This document shows positions 12,841 through 22,966 of a stretch of 64,000 nucleotides of DNA, one piece after another. The position numbers and the translations under genes were made by a program. Numbering within the stretch: position 1 is the first letter of the stretch; every line of letters begins with the position of its first letter. Source of the DNA: Hirundichthys speculiger (Eukaryota > Chordata > Actinopteri > Beloniformes > Exocoetidae). The DNA is taken from assembly GCA_018398805.1 (NCBI GenBank), contig JAGFBZ010000289.1, positions 3,923,001-3,987,000 on the forward strand, read 5' to 3'. The notes under the pieces were generated by a model. That model searched no databases and had not been told where the DNA came from. It saw only the letters and a list, made by a program, of their open reading frames with translations.

Positions 12841-13860
12841 TTTGAGGGGCTAATGAGCCTTTCAAACATGGTTCAGTTGTGTTTTTTCCTTTCTTTTTCT
12901 TTGCAGTGCTAAACCTTTATTTAAAAAAAAATAGTCAAATCTTCATTAGCAATAAGCAGCAGCTAATGAAAAGCCCATCACCCACCAGCATCAGCATAGG
13001 ATATGTTTTTTCGCTCCTAAACTTCTTTCATCTCTGCAACATGTGGCTCGGACAGTTTATCATACTGAAGGTTTATCTAAGTGTGGGGGAGAAGCGCTAT
13101 GCTGCAGGGAGAGATTGCCTTTACTTGCACGGCACCACCAGAGCAAAACAATGCGCCGCATGATAAAAAATTGCTTCATAACTCTCACATTGTGTGTCTG
13201 GCATCATTATGAGGCACAATAGCCTCTGGAGGGCCTGGCTTTTATTGGCGTGCCTCTTGCAGCAGCAAAGTCTCATCCATTAAACAAATCAGGGGGTTAT
13301 GTATTAGATTAGCTGTACAGCAGGCGCTGGGGAACAGCAAGAAGAACACATGAAACTGCATCTTATTCCCTCTCATAATCCCTGGAATAAATTACCTAAT
13401 TGACAGCATTAGGGTGATACTGTCAAAAGGGTGCTTCTTAAAGAGTAATGCATAATGAAAATATACAACGTTGCTAAATTGCATTTTTGGTATTAAAAAT
13501 GATAAACGGCAGCCATTTGGGGCATATTTAGAGGGAAGTCTCTTCTCATAGCAAGCTGCCAGATCTCATTTCTCCATATTTCTTAATAAATTTCTGGTGT
13601 CAGAGATATTAAAAGCTCATTTCTGCTGAGGAATATTTAATAAAGCTTCTGTGTGATAGGAAGCCAATGTCAAACAGAGAGTCAGGAAACTAGCTGGTGG
13701 CAGCTTGGATTGGCCCCCCCAGCCCACCCCCACTGTGGCGCTCTCTGGCCCCATGACCTGCGTGGTGAGAACGGGACTGCCCCCCACTGGTAAAGGGTCA
13801 ATACTGCAGCAGAGGTTCAAGAGGTGCCCCTCACAGTTCAGTGCACTATTCATACGGTAG
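12841..13860. promoter_or_regulatory. Repeat-poor block, possible conserved non-coding enhancer
   Basis: About 1 kb without microsatellites or recognised repeats, 6-7 kb upstream of the only host exon. It contains TAATTGACAG at 13397-13406 (homeodomain core joined to a TALE-type TGACAG) and the mirrored CTGTCA at 13420-13425, then ATGCATAAT at 13448-13456, which resembles a POU octamer. No coding pattern is visible. The enhancer role is inference from base composition and site clustering only; conservation was not testable here. Confidence 0.35.
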
Positions 13861-15659
13861 CCAGCGACGGGGCCTTTTGACTTTTCTCAAAGTGAAAACT
13901 GAATGTGACTGCATCCTGTTTTGCAAAAGTGCTGGGTACACTTGGTTCAGCAAAGTTCACCTCAGAGCGCCGGTATCAGAAACAGAGTGGGCGAGCAATA
14001 TAACTCCCTATTAGAGCAAAGCAAAGTAGTGGATGATCTCAGGGGAGGAGTGACCTGCCAACAGCAAGGAGAGGGTGTTTATGGGATTGAGTGGATTACT
14101 GCCCAGGCATATACTTTGATGTGATGGAAAATTAAAGGGGAGGTAACCTGCCTCCTCCAGTCATAATGAAGCTAACCAGCAGTCAATTTTATATGGTCTA
14201 GGATTTAACTATTTTGTCCATCTTTAATTATTATGAATTAAAATGTCTTATTTGTCTCCGTGTGGCCCCGTTATGAAGCGGTGATAAGCCCGGACCGTAC
14301 CTTGCCTCTGGCCCAGTGACAGGTGCAACAGGCTGCAACCTGCACACAACCCTCAAGACAGCGTACCCAGTGTGGAAAATGGATGGATGGATGTTCCTTT
14401 AAAAACACCAGATGAACAGAGATTATTTTCTAGGATTCTTACGCAGACTAAAGCACCAATAAGAAAGTAGTTGCTTGCCAGCAGAAGGTATGAACCACAG
14501 CACTCTTGGTTTAGACAATCAATAGAAAATAGAAAAAAGAAATGTCTCTTTAAATACTAAAGCACGGGAGCTGTCTGGGTGCAGCTGTAAGAGGAGATGT
14601 GGTAAATATATATATTAATAAGCATATATTTGGCTTTCTGACATAATATCTAACTCAGAAACTTTGCCATTAATGGATGAGGGTCACCTAAGTCTGAAAA
14701 TATACCAATCAGTGAGCAGCTCAGATCTGCAGGATATACTGACATCACAAACCCAGACAGAAGTGGAATTAACCTGCTTTCCCATCTTTGCCTCCACCTA
14801 ATTTCACATCTTACCGTATTTTCTGTACCTCTGCAGTGGGTAGTATCATGTAACACCTCAAAAGCAGAGAAAGATGAAGAACAAGCTGGCTGCACCCTCT
14901 TAAACTATTTGTAATGAACAGACATAAAGAGATGGATGAGAAGGGAGCTGTTGTACCTCACCCCCACTGATGTTATGACCAAGACATGTGTCCTTTAAAT
15001 TTCCTTTAAAGAAAGAAAGGTGGCTGACACTAATAAAAAAAAATTGGTAAATTTCATATGAGTGTATTGTTATTTCACAAATATTCTGAATGCATTTACT
15101 TGTACTTGTTTATGAACCCCTGTAGTACAATTTTGTTGTAATCAATTGAATGAATGTAAGAAATGGAGAAAAAAAAATCTAAATTTTTGTTGTTTTTTTT
15201 TCTGTGTCTGATACCTGATAAGTCTCATACTAACAGCCATGAGTTATTTAACCTTCTTACACACTTTAGATAAACGTCTCTTCAGTGTGTAACTAACCGT
15301 ATGTGTGTACATCAAGAAAACTTAAACAGGTTGTGGGGTGGGGGCACCAGGCGGGGGGGCAGGGAGTGTCCTATCCAGATGTGTGGACATATTGTAACTC
15401 CAGGAGGCATCTGCCTTGCTCTTAAAGTGTCAGAGTGGGCAGCAGCAGGTTAAAGTGGTAACCTTTTTGTCACATTGTTTCCATTATTCTCTTCATTAGG
15501 CCATTGTTCTCTGCCACTGCAAAGTCAGTGCTTTTCAAACTATTGCAAATAGGTCAGGGAGCACAGTGATATCACTATGTAAACTTTTCCATTTGACTTT
15601 TATTTATGTCATTTATACCAAGGCCAGGCAAAGTGATTGCTCTCGACATAGATAATACC

Positions 15660-15662
<3 letters not shown>
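13861..15662. other. Intergenic with an old LINE-tail-like fragment
   Basis: No supported gene. At about 14255-14395 a degenerate stretch ends AAAATGGATGGATGG; it resembles the tails of dispersed teleost retroelements and may be one. A G-rich stretch lies at 15333-15361. Confidence 0.45.

Positions 15663-15718
<56 letters not shown>
15663..15718. repeat. (TA)n tract
   Basis: An uninterrupted TA run that ends exactly at the TAGGGCTGTCAA terminus of the hAT element beginning at 15719. Confidence 0.97.
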
Positions 15719-15721
<3 letters not shown>

Positions 15722-16005
15722 GGCTGTCAAAGTTAACGCGTTAACGCGTGATTAACGCAAAATAATTTTAACGCAACTAATTTTTTAAACGCGAGATTAA
15801 CGCGAGTCTTAGCCTGGCCGTTGATGTACAATAGTAGAGAGGAGAGTAGGTTTAATGAGCCTCGGGCCCCGCCGTAGTTGTAGTCCTGCAGTCCTCCGTA
15901 GTCCTGTCAAAACAGGAAGCCATGCACTGACGTCGACGGCCATGCTGCAGACAGACAGACGTAAACAAACGTCCATACGTCCGTGAGCAGTAGCTGGGAT
16001 AAAAA

Positions 16006-16190
16006 ATGGATACAAAAGATACTATTTTGAATGGTAAGTTCAGCTTCAAAACCTTGCCTGATGGCTAACTCCACAAGATAAATGTTATTTGTGTTTGCTG
16101 TCGATGTGAATTTAGTTACTACCGGAGTCCCGACTACTGAAATATCACTTGATGGCTAATGAGAGCGCTGATGCAGAGAGGCCCCCCCCC
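16006..16190 (+). pseudogene. BED zinc-finger remnant of hAT transposase
   Basis: A start at 16006 gives MDTKDTILNG, then the frame continues through KFSFKTLPDG and breaks. In a shifted frame VICVCCRCEFSYYRS carries the C-x2-C pair of a BED-type finger, and after another break LLKYHLMANES carries the first zinc-binding His. The position expected for the second His reads Asn-Glu, so the finger could not fold normally even if joined. BED fingers sit at the N terminus of hAT transposases and bind the element ends. The breaks and the missing downstream catalytic region mark it as dead. Confidence 0.6.
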
Positions 16191-16334
16191 CCCCGTTTGA
16201 AGCAAACCACGAAAATATTTTGTATGAAGAACATAAGAGAAAATATTGAGTATATATATATAATATATAATGGATTTTGGATTGTAGCAATAAATAAACA
16301 TGCATTTGTTTTGCATAAAGCAAGCATTTGTGTA

Positions 16335-16905
16335 CTCTCAAGGCAAGGCAACTTTATTTGTAGAACACAATTAGTACACAAGGCAATTCAAAGTGCTTTA
16401 CAGATGCATAAAGTCACAAGAAGGCAAATAGAATCATTCCATACAAGCATAAAAATAATCAATAATAAATACAATTAATTAATAAAAAAAATTAATTAAT
16501 TAAATTAAAAATGAAGAGTGCAGATAAAATCCTTCCAGTCATCATCTTCACATCTAAACAGAACTGTTTTCAGTCCTGGATCTGAACATTGTCAGAGTTC
16601 AGGTCTGTCTCACATCTTCTGAAGACTGGTCCAGATTTTAGGAGCATAAAACTGAAATGCAGCTTCACCTTGTTTAGTCCTGACTCTGGACACCAGCAGG
16701 AGACCACCTGAGGTTCTCAGAGTCCAGGTTGGTTCATATGGATCTAACATGTTAGAGATGTGCTTTGGGGCCATGAAGAGACTTGTACACAAGTAGAACT
16801 GTTTTAAAGTCTATTCTCTGAGTGACAGGAAGCCAGAGACCTCAGGACTGGACTAATATGGTCGTATTTCCTGGTTCTAGTCAGGACTCGTATTAATTAA
16901 TAAGA
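16335..16905 (-). mobile_element. L2-like LINE 3' fragment nested in the hAT element
   Basis: Minus-strand translation of 16792-16610 includes LLLVSRVRTKQGEAAFQFYA followed by PKIWTSLQKM, closely resembling the C-terminal part of L2/Rex1-type reverse-transcriptase proteins (R-T-K-x-GEAAF-x-FYAP-x-IW). The 3' side, read on the minus strand, has GCACTTTGAATTGCCTTG and ends near AATAAAGTTGCCTTGCC, matching the style of the L2-like tail at 63375-63610. It lies wholly between the hAT termini, so it is either a later insertion or carried material. Only the 3' end is present, as is usual for LINEs. Confidence 0.65.
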
Positions 16906-17046
16906 GTAATACAACTTGAAAAAGATCCGTATAAGGTAGATTTAGAACAGATAAAAATATGCGATTAATTTGCGATTAATCATGATTAACTATTGACAGT
17001 CATGCGATTAATCTGATTAATTAATTTTGAGAAATTGACAGCCCTA

Positions 17047-17070
17047 ATATATATATATATATATATATAT
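17047..17070. repeat. (TA)n tract between two hAT elements
   Basis: A short TA run that separates the right end of one hAT element from the left end of the next. Confidence 0.95.
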
Positions 17071-17910
17071 TAGGGGTGCAATGGTACAGGTGGCTCACGG
17101 TACGATCCGTACCGCGGTTTTTGTGTCAGGGTTTCGGTATGGATTCGGTACAGTTTCAGACCACCCGCTTCTCTAAACAAGCGATCGCAAGATACCGAGT
17201 TTGCGGAAAGAGCAACTTCATATGTCGGCGTGTAAAATGGAATAAATGTGCAGCTGTGGCATGATCTCATTCAGATGTCTGCTGTGGAGGAAACCAAGGA
17301 GATCTTTGTCTCTAGTGTCAAGCTGTTAAAGGTTGGATGTGGGAATTTATTTCCGATATGTCTGAAACTGTTGGTGGTTGAGGAGGGACAGGAACATTAA
17401 TTGTTCGAGATCTTTAAATGCGCATCCAATGATTCGTTCTGCAGTATTTTAAAAAGCACATGAGCTGCGCCAAGGTGCACAACTGGTAACAATTGGATCT
17501 TACGTAGGTAAGATCCAGGTTTGGGAGATGGAAGATTGCGTTCTGTTAACTGTTAACTGTTTTAACTCCCTCACCAGTGTATTCAACAGCAAAACCAAAA
17601 TGCTCCCACACCCATGATTAAAAAAAGTTTTCCCAATTTCTCCGCTACGGCTGGCCCTGCCTGCTTGTTTTTTTTTCTTTTTCTGAGTCTATGACCTGCA
17701 GCCAACCGGCCAAAGTGTGATAGTCTGGTCACTGTGAGTGAGCGGAGGCGAGTGGACGTTGAGATGCAGTGGAGGGCCTGTTGCCTAAAAGGCACGCATG
17801 CTCACGTGCAAGTCCAATGCAAAGTTATTGGAAAATAAATACCGCGAGACATAAAAGCGCCCCGTCCCGTGCAGGTCGTACCGAACTGTACCGTACTGTA
17901 TTTTACCGAG
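17071..17910 (+). mobile_element. hAT-like element, right end missing
   Basis: The left end reads TAGGGGTGCAATGGTACAGG and is followed by GGTACGATCCGTACCGCGG, the usual form of one fish hAT group. Matching subterminal GTACCG units occur on the right (GTCGTACCGAACTGTACCG near 17876-17894), but the terminal TGCACCCCTA is absent. The next hAT element begins directly at about 17911, which suggests it inserted into, or recombined away, the right terminus. No transposase frame survives. Confidence 0.65.
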
Positions 17911-19060
17911 TACTGGGCAAGTTAACACATTATTATCGCGTTAACACATTAATTTATTGACGCCGACATTTATTTTATCGCGCATTAACACATGTTGCAC
18001 ACGTGCTTTTGTTTTGAAAAGTCTTTTACTGACTGAACCGGAAAATAATTGGCAGGCAAAACTAAAACAGACATGGAGAACGGTAAAAATCAGTGTACTT
18101 TACAGTTCGGGTAGCAATATTAACAAATCTGACAGAAAAAAAAAACTTTTAAACCCCTTTGTTCAAGACGATTGCGTCATTCCTCCATTTTACATCAGAT
18201 CTGCTCCATATGTTCACTGTGGTGCTATTCTCTAGCTGGTTACTTCAGTACGGCTCCATCTAGTGGCACAGATGTGTAATGACAACAGAAAGTCTATTCC
18301 TTGATGATAAAACAAAACCATTTCTGGGTCACGTAAACCAGACAATAAAACATTAAAATCAAATTCAGTCCCGTGGTCTGTTTGCTAAGATTGAAATATA
18401 AAAAAAACTTTTGTGTGTGTGTGTGGTAGATTAAAAAATGGAAAAAAGTAACCTTAATTTTTTTAATTTTTGATTCATGACAATTCTTGACAATCGAAAA
18501 TGGAAAAAAAACAAATGATACACAGATAATTTCGGATTGATAGAGTTACAGAACTTTAACATGGACATTTTCATTTTAAAGTTCTCCCAGGGGACGATTC
18601 AACAGAAACAAGGTTATTTGTAACAACTACCAAGTTGAACTCCTTGTTAAAAGTTTCTGCTGTTACCTCAGAAATTACCTGTTTTAATGTTATGATTGTG
18701 GCCTCTAGATTGTTAGGATTGTGTTGGTTGGTTGACTTTTTTTTATTTTTCATAAAAAAAAAAACAGGATGACATTAATGCCCTGGCAGTGGCAATAAGC
18801 TTTATTTTATTTTACATTTTTTAAGATGAGATTTACACAAAATATGTGTTACTGACAAGTGCTGATGTTAAAAGTGTTTGAACAACAAATGTTATGGCAC
18901 TTTAGTTCATACGGCAGCAGATCATTTAAATAAAAGTGACCTTTACACTACTTTTGAAATTCATTATTTGATTTTTCATATACAATGCGATTAATCATGA
19001 TTAATCAGGGAAATCATGCGATTAATCTCGATTAAAATTTTTAATCGTTGCCCAGCCCTA
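17911..19060 (+). mobile_element. hAT-like element with TTAACGC subterminal repeats
   Basis: The right end reads CGTTGCCCAGCCCTA before a TA tract. The left end reads CTGGGCAAGTTAAC, matching the reverse complement of the right end apart from a few lost outer bases. GTTAACACATTA units lie inside the left end, and ATGCGATTAATC units inside the right. From 18073 a short frame starts MENGKNQCTLQFG and stops; the same frame recurs at the partial copy 32499-32790, so it belongs to the element. No complete transposase is present. Confidence 0.7.

Positions 19061-19137
<77 letters not shown>
19061..19137. repeat. (TA)n tract
   Basis: TA run with one TATG interruption, flanking the right end of the third hAT element. 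Confidence 0.97.
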
Positions 19138-19138
<1 letters not shown>

Positions 19139-19299
19139 TATAAAAGATTCTAAAAAAGATTTTTAGAAGAACTAAGTAAACAAATTATATTGTAGTATAT
19201 GTGCATCACTTTCACCTGATTGCTCAAGTGTTGTGCTGAGTTGCATCAAATTAAACCAAACGCTATCGAATCCGGATAGGATCTTCCAAAGCCCACGAG
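19138..19299. other. Upstream flank of the promoter
   Basis: AT-rich sequence between the hAT array and the CpG-dense region. The hAT array ends only about 830 bp upstream of the start codon, so it may have shaped the upstream regulatory boundary. Confidence 0.4.
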
Positions 19300-19893
19300 G
19301 AGCCACCTATAAGCAGTGGTCAGCTCTACTTTACTTATTCCAACTATAAATCCTCCTGGCAGAATCAGAATGCATCTCTGCTGTGTTCAGTGTGACAGGT
19401 GCAACAGAGCCGATGCGCGCATTCAGGGGGTTTTGGCAGTCGTCTCGACCAATCGCATGGCGCACCGAGCTGTGGCCGGCGGGGTTCGGGCTGATCGTCG
19501 GGCACCTGTGCCAATCACGGATCCTGTGGGAGGAGTTCGGGGACTCGGAGGTGTGTCCGAAGAACGCGAGTCTTCAGCTGCACATTGTGTCTAAGTCGCG
19601 GAGTAATGGCATGAGTTACACTACTTAGGCAAGCTTTTCAGTCTGTAAGTTGGAAAGTAATATTTGACCCGCTTCTGCGTGCACGCCAGACACAATTTAA
19701 GCCCGGGGGGCGCAGAGACACGAGGCAAAAAGGATCGTCAGAGAAACTGTAAACTAACTGAAAAGCAGCCAAAGTCTCCAAACTCGCTGGCTGAGACGTC
19801 TTCAAACGCGAACGACTCGTCATTCTGGCTGTTTGAAGGTGGGATACGCCGCTGGACATGTGAATTTAAAGGAGATACCAGCCAAGCACAACC
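19300..19893 (+). promoter_or_regulatory. Probable CpG-dense promoter and 5' UTR
   Basis: From about 19415 to 19610 CpG is dense, in clear contrast to flanking DNA. CCAAT occurs at about 19449 and 19511 (in CGACCAATCG and TGCCAATCAC), and a weak TATAAG at 19308-19313. The true start site cannot be fixed. If transcription begins in the CpG-dense part, the leader holds three tiny upstream frames: 19606-19614 (Met-Ala-stop), 19611-19628 (five residues) and 19858-19863 (Met-stop). A donor-like GTAAGT at 19645 could mark an alternative leader splice. Confidence 0.6.
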
Positions 19894-19972
19894 ATGAAAC
19901 CAACGACTTCCCTGTGCTGCTTCGGCTTTTTCCTGACAAGCCTCCAGTTTTGGTTCGGCTCTTCACAATCAG
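19894..19972 (+). CDS. First coding exon of a secreted or membrane protein (signal peptide)
   Basis: The exon starts with ATG in a good context (ACCATGA, A at -3) and an in-frame TGA lies 33 bases upstream at 19861, which fixes the start. It encodes 26 residues, MKPTTSLCCFGFFLTSLQFW then FGSSQS, plus the first base of the next codon. Lys-2, a hydrophobic core rich in Leu, Phe and Cys (about residues 7-21) and the small residues Gly-Ser-Ser after it fit a signal peptide. It ends in CAG followed by GTGAGT, a strong donor at 19973, giving a phase-1 intron, common after signal-peptide exons in extracellular module proteins. The rest of the protein is outside the window or not recognised, so I do not name the gene. 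The main risk is that a short exon without homology could be coincidental. Confidence 0.6.
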
Positions 19973-22409
19973 GTGAGTGAAAGCCAAGGCACCTGTCCTC
20001 TCCGGAGCTGGTCGGTGCGCGCTGAGCGCAGTCACCATCCACAGATCACACTGTCCCCTCACCTTCATGCTGCTCCTTGTTGCGCATGAACCAGAGCTGT
20101 TTGGAATCAGGCACATCCATTACGGTCATACGCGTAATTCTGCCTGTTTCTCGCGCTGATGAATCTGTGAACAGCCTGCACATTCTTCTCATTATTAGCT
20201 GAAGCGCAGGTGTTGTTTGGAGCATGTGAGCTGCGTCTGAGTGAACCCCGAGGTATACTTGCTCCGGCTTCTTCTAGCACAGAGCGGTACTGTTGAATCT
20301 AGAATCTTGATGCCCATCATACACGTCCTTTAGACAGAAACAAACACAGAAGAGTGACAGCTACTGCTTCTGTCCAGCCTCTTGTGGATGGACGGGCTGT
20401 CAAATGCGCAACTGCCTCGAAAGTTGCATCTAAACTCTACTCTTTCTTCCCTTGTACAATCACCTTTATTTGATAACAAGCTGCGACCTCATGATTTTGT
20501 TTTTAATTAATGCAGTTTTCAGAACACAAGGTTGAATAAAAAAAAAAAAAAAAGCACGCCGCTTGTTCAAACTCAGTCCTGCAGCCACTCGTACGAGTCC
20601 ATATGTGCTGCGTTAATCTGTGCAAGTGTTGATCTGTGCGGACGGTGATGGCGGGGGTGAACATACATCCGTATGTGCGCCGTAATCGGATACACATCCA
20701 AGCACATTGCCGTAAAATTACATTACTCCTCGTTTCTCAGCGGATCCCCTTCGGGGATCGCGTGGACCTCCTCTTGGGGAGCGGCGTCGAGGCGCACGAG
20801 ATTGTGGCTGTGTGCCGTGTGTGTGCTTGGTGTAGTGGCGCACTTTACGCACAGGGCGGCATAGGTGCACTCAGATGTGCACTTCATAGATCGAAGAGAC
20901 AAAGCACCAAACACCACATCATCACCATCATCATGTATAATCACCTTTCGGCGCAACCACGGCTAAAATCAGACGAGGATGAAATGATGGCTGTGTGGCA
21001 CGTGTACGCATCTCTCTGCCTCGTGTGTAAAACTATTATGATTACATATTTAGTATTTTGTCTGACTTATGAAGGGTAATTATGATGAGAAAACCCCACA
21101 TGTCCAAATATAAGAGTTCAATTTATTGCTCAAGTTGCAGTAATAGTGAGATAATTCCACTTGAGCCATCTGTGCTGGTTCTTATTAACATCATTTGTTT
21201 ATTTTATCGTTAGTGTTGCTGCTTCGAAATGTTAAGGGAGCTGAAACTTCTTCATTATTACGGCTTGCTTGGACAAAAAAAAGTTGTTACTTTTTTTTTT
21301 CTTGATTGCACAAAGCGACCTTAAAACTGATCTCAAACGCGCATTGATGAAGGCAGTGCGTCAAGAGCAGCTTCCGCAAGGGCTGGATGAAGAGGTGAGA
21401 TGAATCCCATGGCACGCATAAAGTAAACATTCTGAACTTTCGTCGAAAATGGAGAACTCCTGCAGTTTTCAGGGTCTAAAGAAATGAAACAAGCCGCGCG
21501 CTGGCGATTATATTAGAACATATGGAAAATAGAAATGACGGATCTCCGCAGGTCTGCCTCTCGCACCTGCTTCAGCAGCGGAGCCAGAATGAAGTGGACA
21601 ACACTTTCAAACATTCACTGAGGCTCGATCCACTAGTACAACCCAAAGTCATGCATGAATCAATAAAATGAAATGAAATGAAATGAAAGCAACAAAAAGA
21701 GTGTCTGCAGACAAACGGGAGGAAGAGCGGATTACGCGAATATCAGCGCGAAAATTGGCATAAACGCGGATTAACTCCCGCTGCTGGAAAAGGAAAGCAC
21801 CCTGAGTGTGCGCGCTCGTGTGTAAATGGTGCACGTGCGCGCGCGAACGAGTTGTCTGCGCACGTTGGAGCCGCTGTTGTGCGGGTCAGGAAGGCAGTGA
21901 AACATGCGCGCGACTATCTTTCCTTAAATCCGGTTATTCAGTGGAGTTGTGAATTTTTCTCAATGAGTCACCAGGCTATATTTCTGTGAAATCCATCATT
22001 ATTTATGTTCCTTTAACGTTTCTTGCCACCTTTTCTACGCTTGGACACGTACGTTGAGTTTATTATCTTACACACATAAGTTTACGTGCTGACCTGCGGG
22101 TTTTAGATTTCCAGATGACAGCGAATGTGCCATGGCGTGCGTCCCTGCACCGCACACTACTTTCTTTTTATTTGTCTATACAGCCATGCACAGGAGCCAG
22201 GGATGCTGGGGAATACATGCAGCTGCCGATTCGGAGCCATATGGCGACTTTCAAAGGCTGTATCTGTGATATGAATATTTAAATAACGTGTAGGAAGCTG
22301 CGTTTAAGTAATCTGTTAAATGCAGATGTGTGTTTTGTGCAGTTTAGAGACACGATGTTTAAATAAATGAGCTCATCTCACATCTTTAAGTTAGTTCTTC
22401 TTCCCCTAG
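19973..22409 (+). other. 5' part of the presumed first intron
   Basis: Starts with the GTGAGT donor. CpG stays relatively frequent to about 21900, including GTGCACGTGCGCGCGCG at 21829-21845, an alternating purine-pyrimidine run. The 147-codon frame at 20636-21079 has no recognisable domain. Other short regulatory elements may exist but none can be named. Confidence 0.5.
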
Positions 22410-22499
22410 TTTTTGGGTGCTTTGCCCTTTGCCTTCTGGTGGATCCCACTCATATAGCAGTGGAGTTTGACGGTGCTGTCCCAGTTCGATGTGGGTTCA
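22410..22499 (+). other. Weak candidate exon resembling an Ig-domain start
   Basis: A pyrimidine-rich tract ending CTTCCCCTAG precedes 22410. Continuing the phase-1 frame of exon 1 gives VFGCFALCLL, then DPTHIAVEFDGAVPVRCG. The V-E-F-x-G-x-V-x-V-x-C pattern resembles the first strands of an Ig domain. The frame meets TGA at 22526-22528. The only donor-like site before it is a poor GTAAAT at 22500, and no other Ig residues follow. It may be a decayed exon, an alternative exon, or chance. Confidence 0.2.
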
Positions 22500-22529
22500 C
22501 AGTAAATCAAAATGTTTACAAGAGCTGAG

Positions 22530-22966
22530 TGCAGCAGAGAGAGCCAGCATCAACTGGAATGAGGAAGAATGAGCCTCAGTTTTTCTTTCTTTCTCTTTGT
22601 TTTTGTACTCTGACAAGAAAGACTGACAGTTCTTGCACACTCCTCTGTATAGTTGAGTTTTTACTTCCAGCTAAAGCATGGGGAAAGAATGGTGTCACAT
22701 TTTGCAGCCCACACAGCTCCGCTGTGTCACAAAGCCCTCTTACATTCATATCTGCTGTTGCCTGTTAAAGGAGCTTTGACCCTCCACTGCCACCGGGCTT
22801 TATGCTGGAAGAAAGGCAGTCTTTGATTAGGTGGTGATCCACTTGCGTTTGTTGAAGAAAGGAATGTGATCCACTGTGCTTTTGTCCTCCTTGTCCTCTG
22901 TCTGGGCTGTCAGATGAGCAGCAGCATTACCGCCATCAATTTATGAAGACATTTCTGCATACATGA
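22530..22966. other. Intronic, nothing recognised
   Basis: No repeat, exon or RNA gene recognised between the candidate exon and the hAT element. Confidence 0.5.

Larger units (their letters stand above)
15719..17046 (+). mobile_element. hAT-type element inserted in a TA tract
   Basis: The ends are TAGGGCTGTCAA and TTGACAGCCCTA, a 12-bp perfect inverted repeat. The flanking 8 bases are ATATATAT on both sides, consistent with an 8-bp hAT target duplication but uninformative inside (TA)n. Both subterminal regions are rich in GTTAACGCG or GCGATTAAT units. A broken BED zinc-finger frame lies at 16006-16190, and a minus-strand L2-like LINE fragment (16335-16905) is nested inside. No full transposase remains. 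Confidence 0.8.

Noticed and set aside
19664..19897. 77-codon frame ending in TGA that overlaps the main ATG as ATGA
   Set aside because: It starts with TTG, not ATG, and has no internal Met, so the neat overlap is not evidence of translational coupling.
20636..21079. 147-codon frame in the 5' intron
   Set aside because: No domain, no convincing splice sites, and it sits in CpG-rich DNA where stops are rarer.
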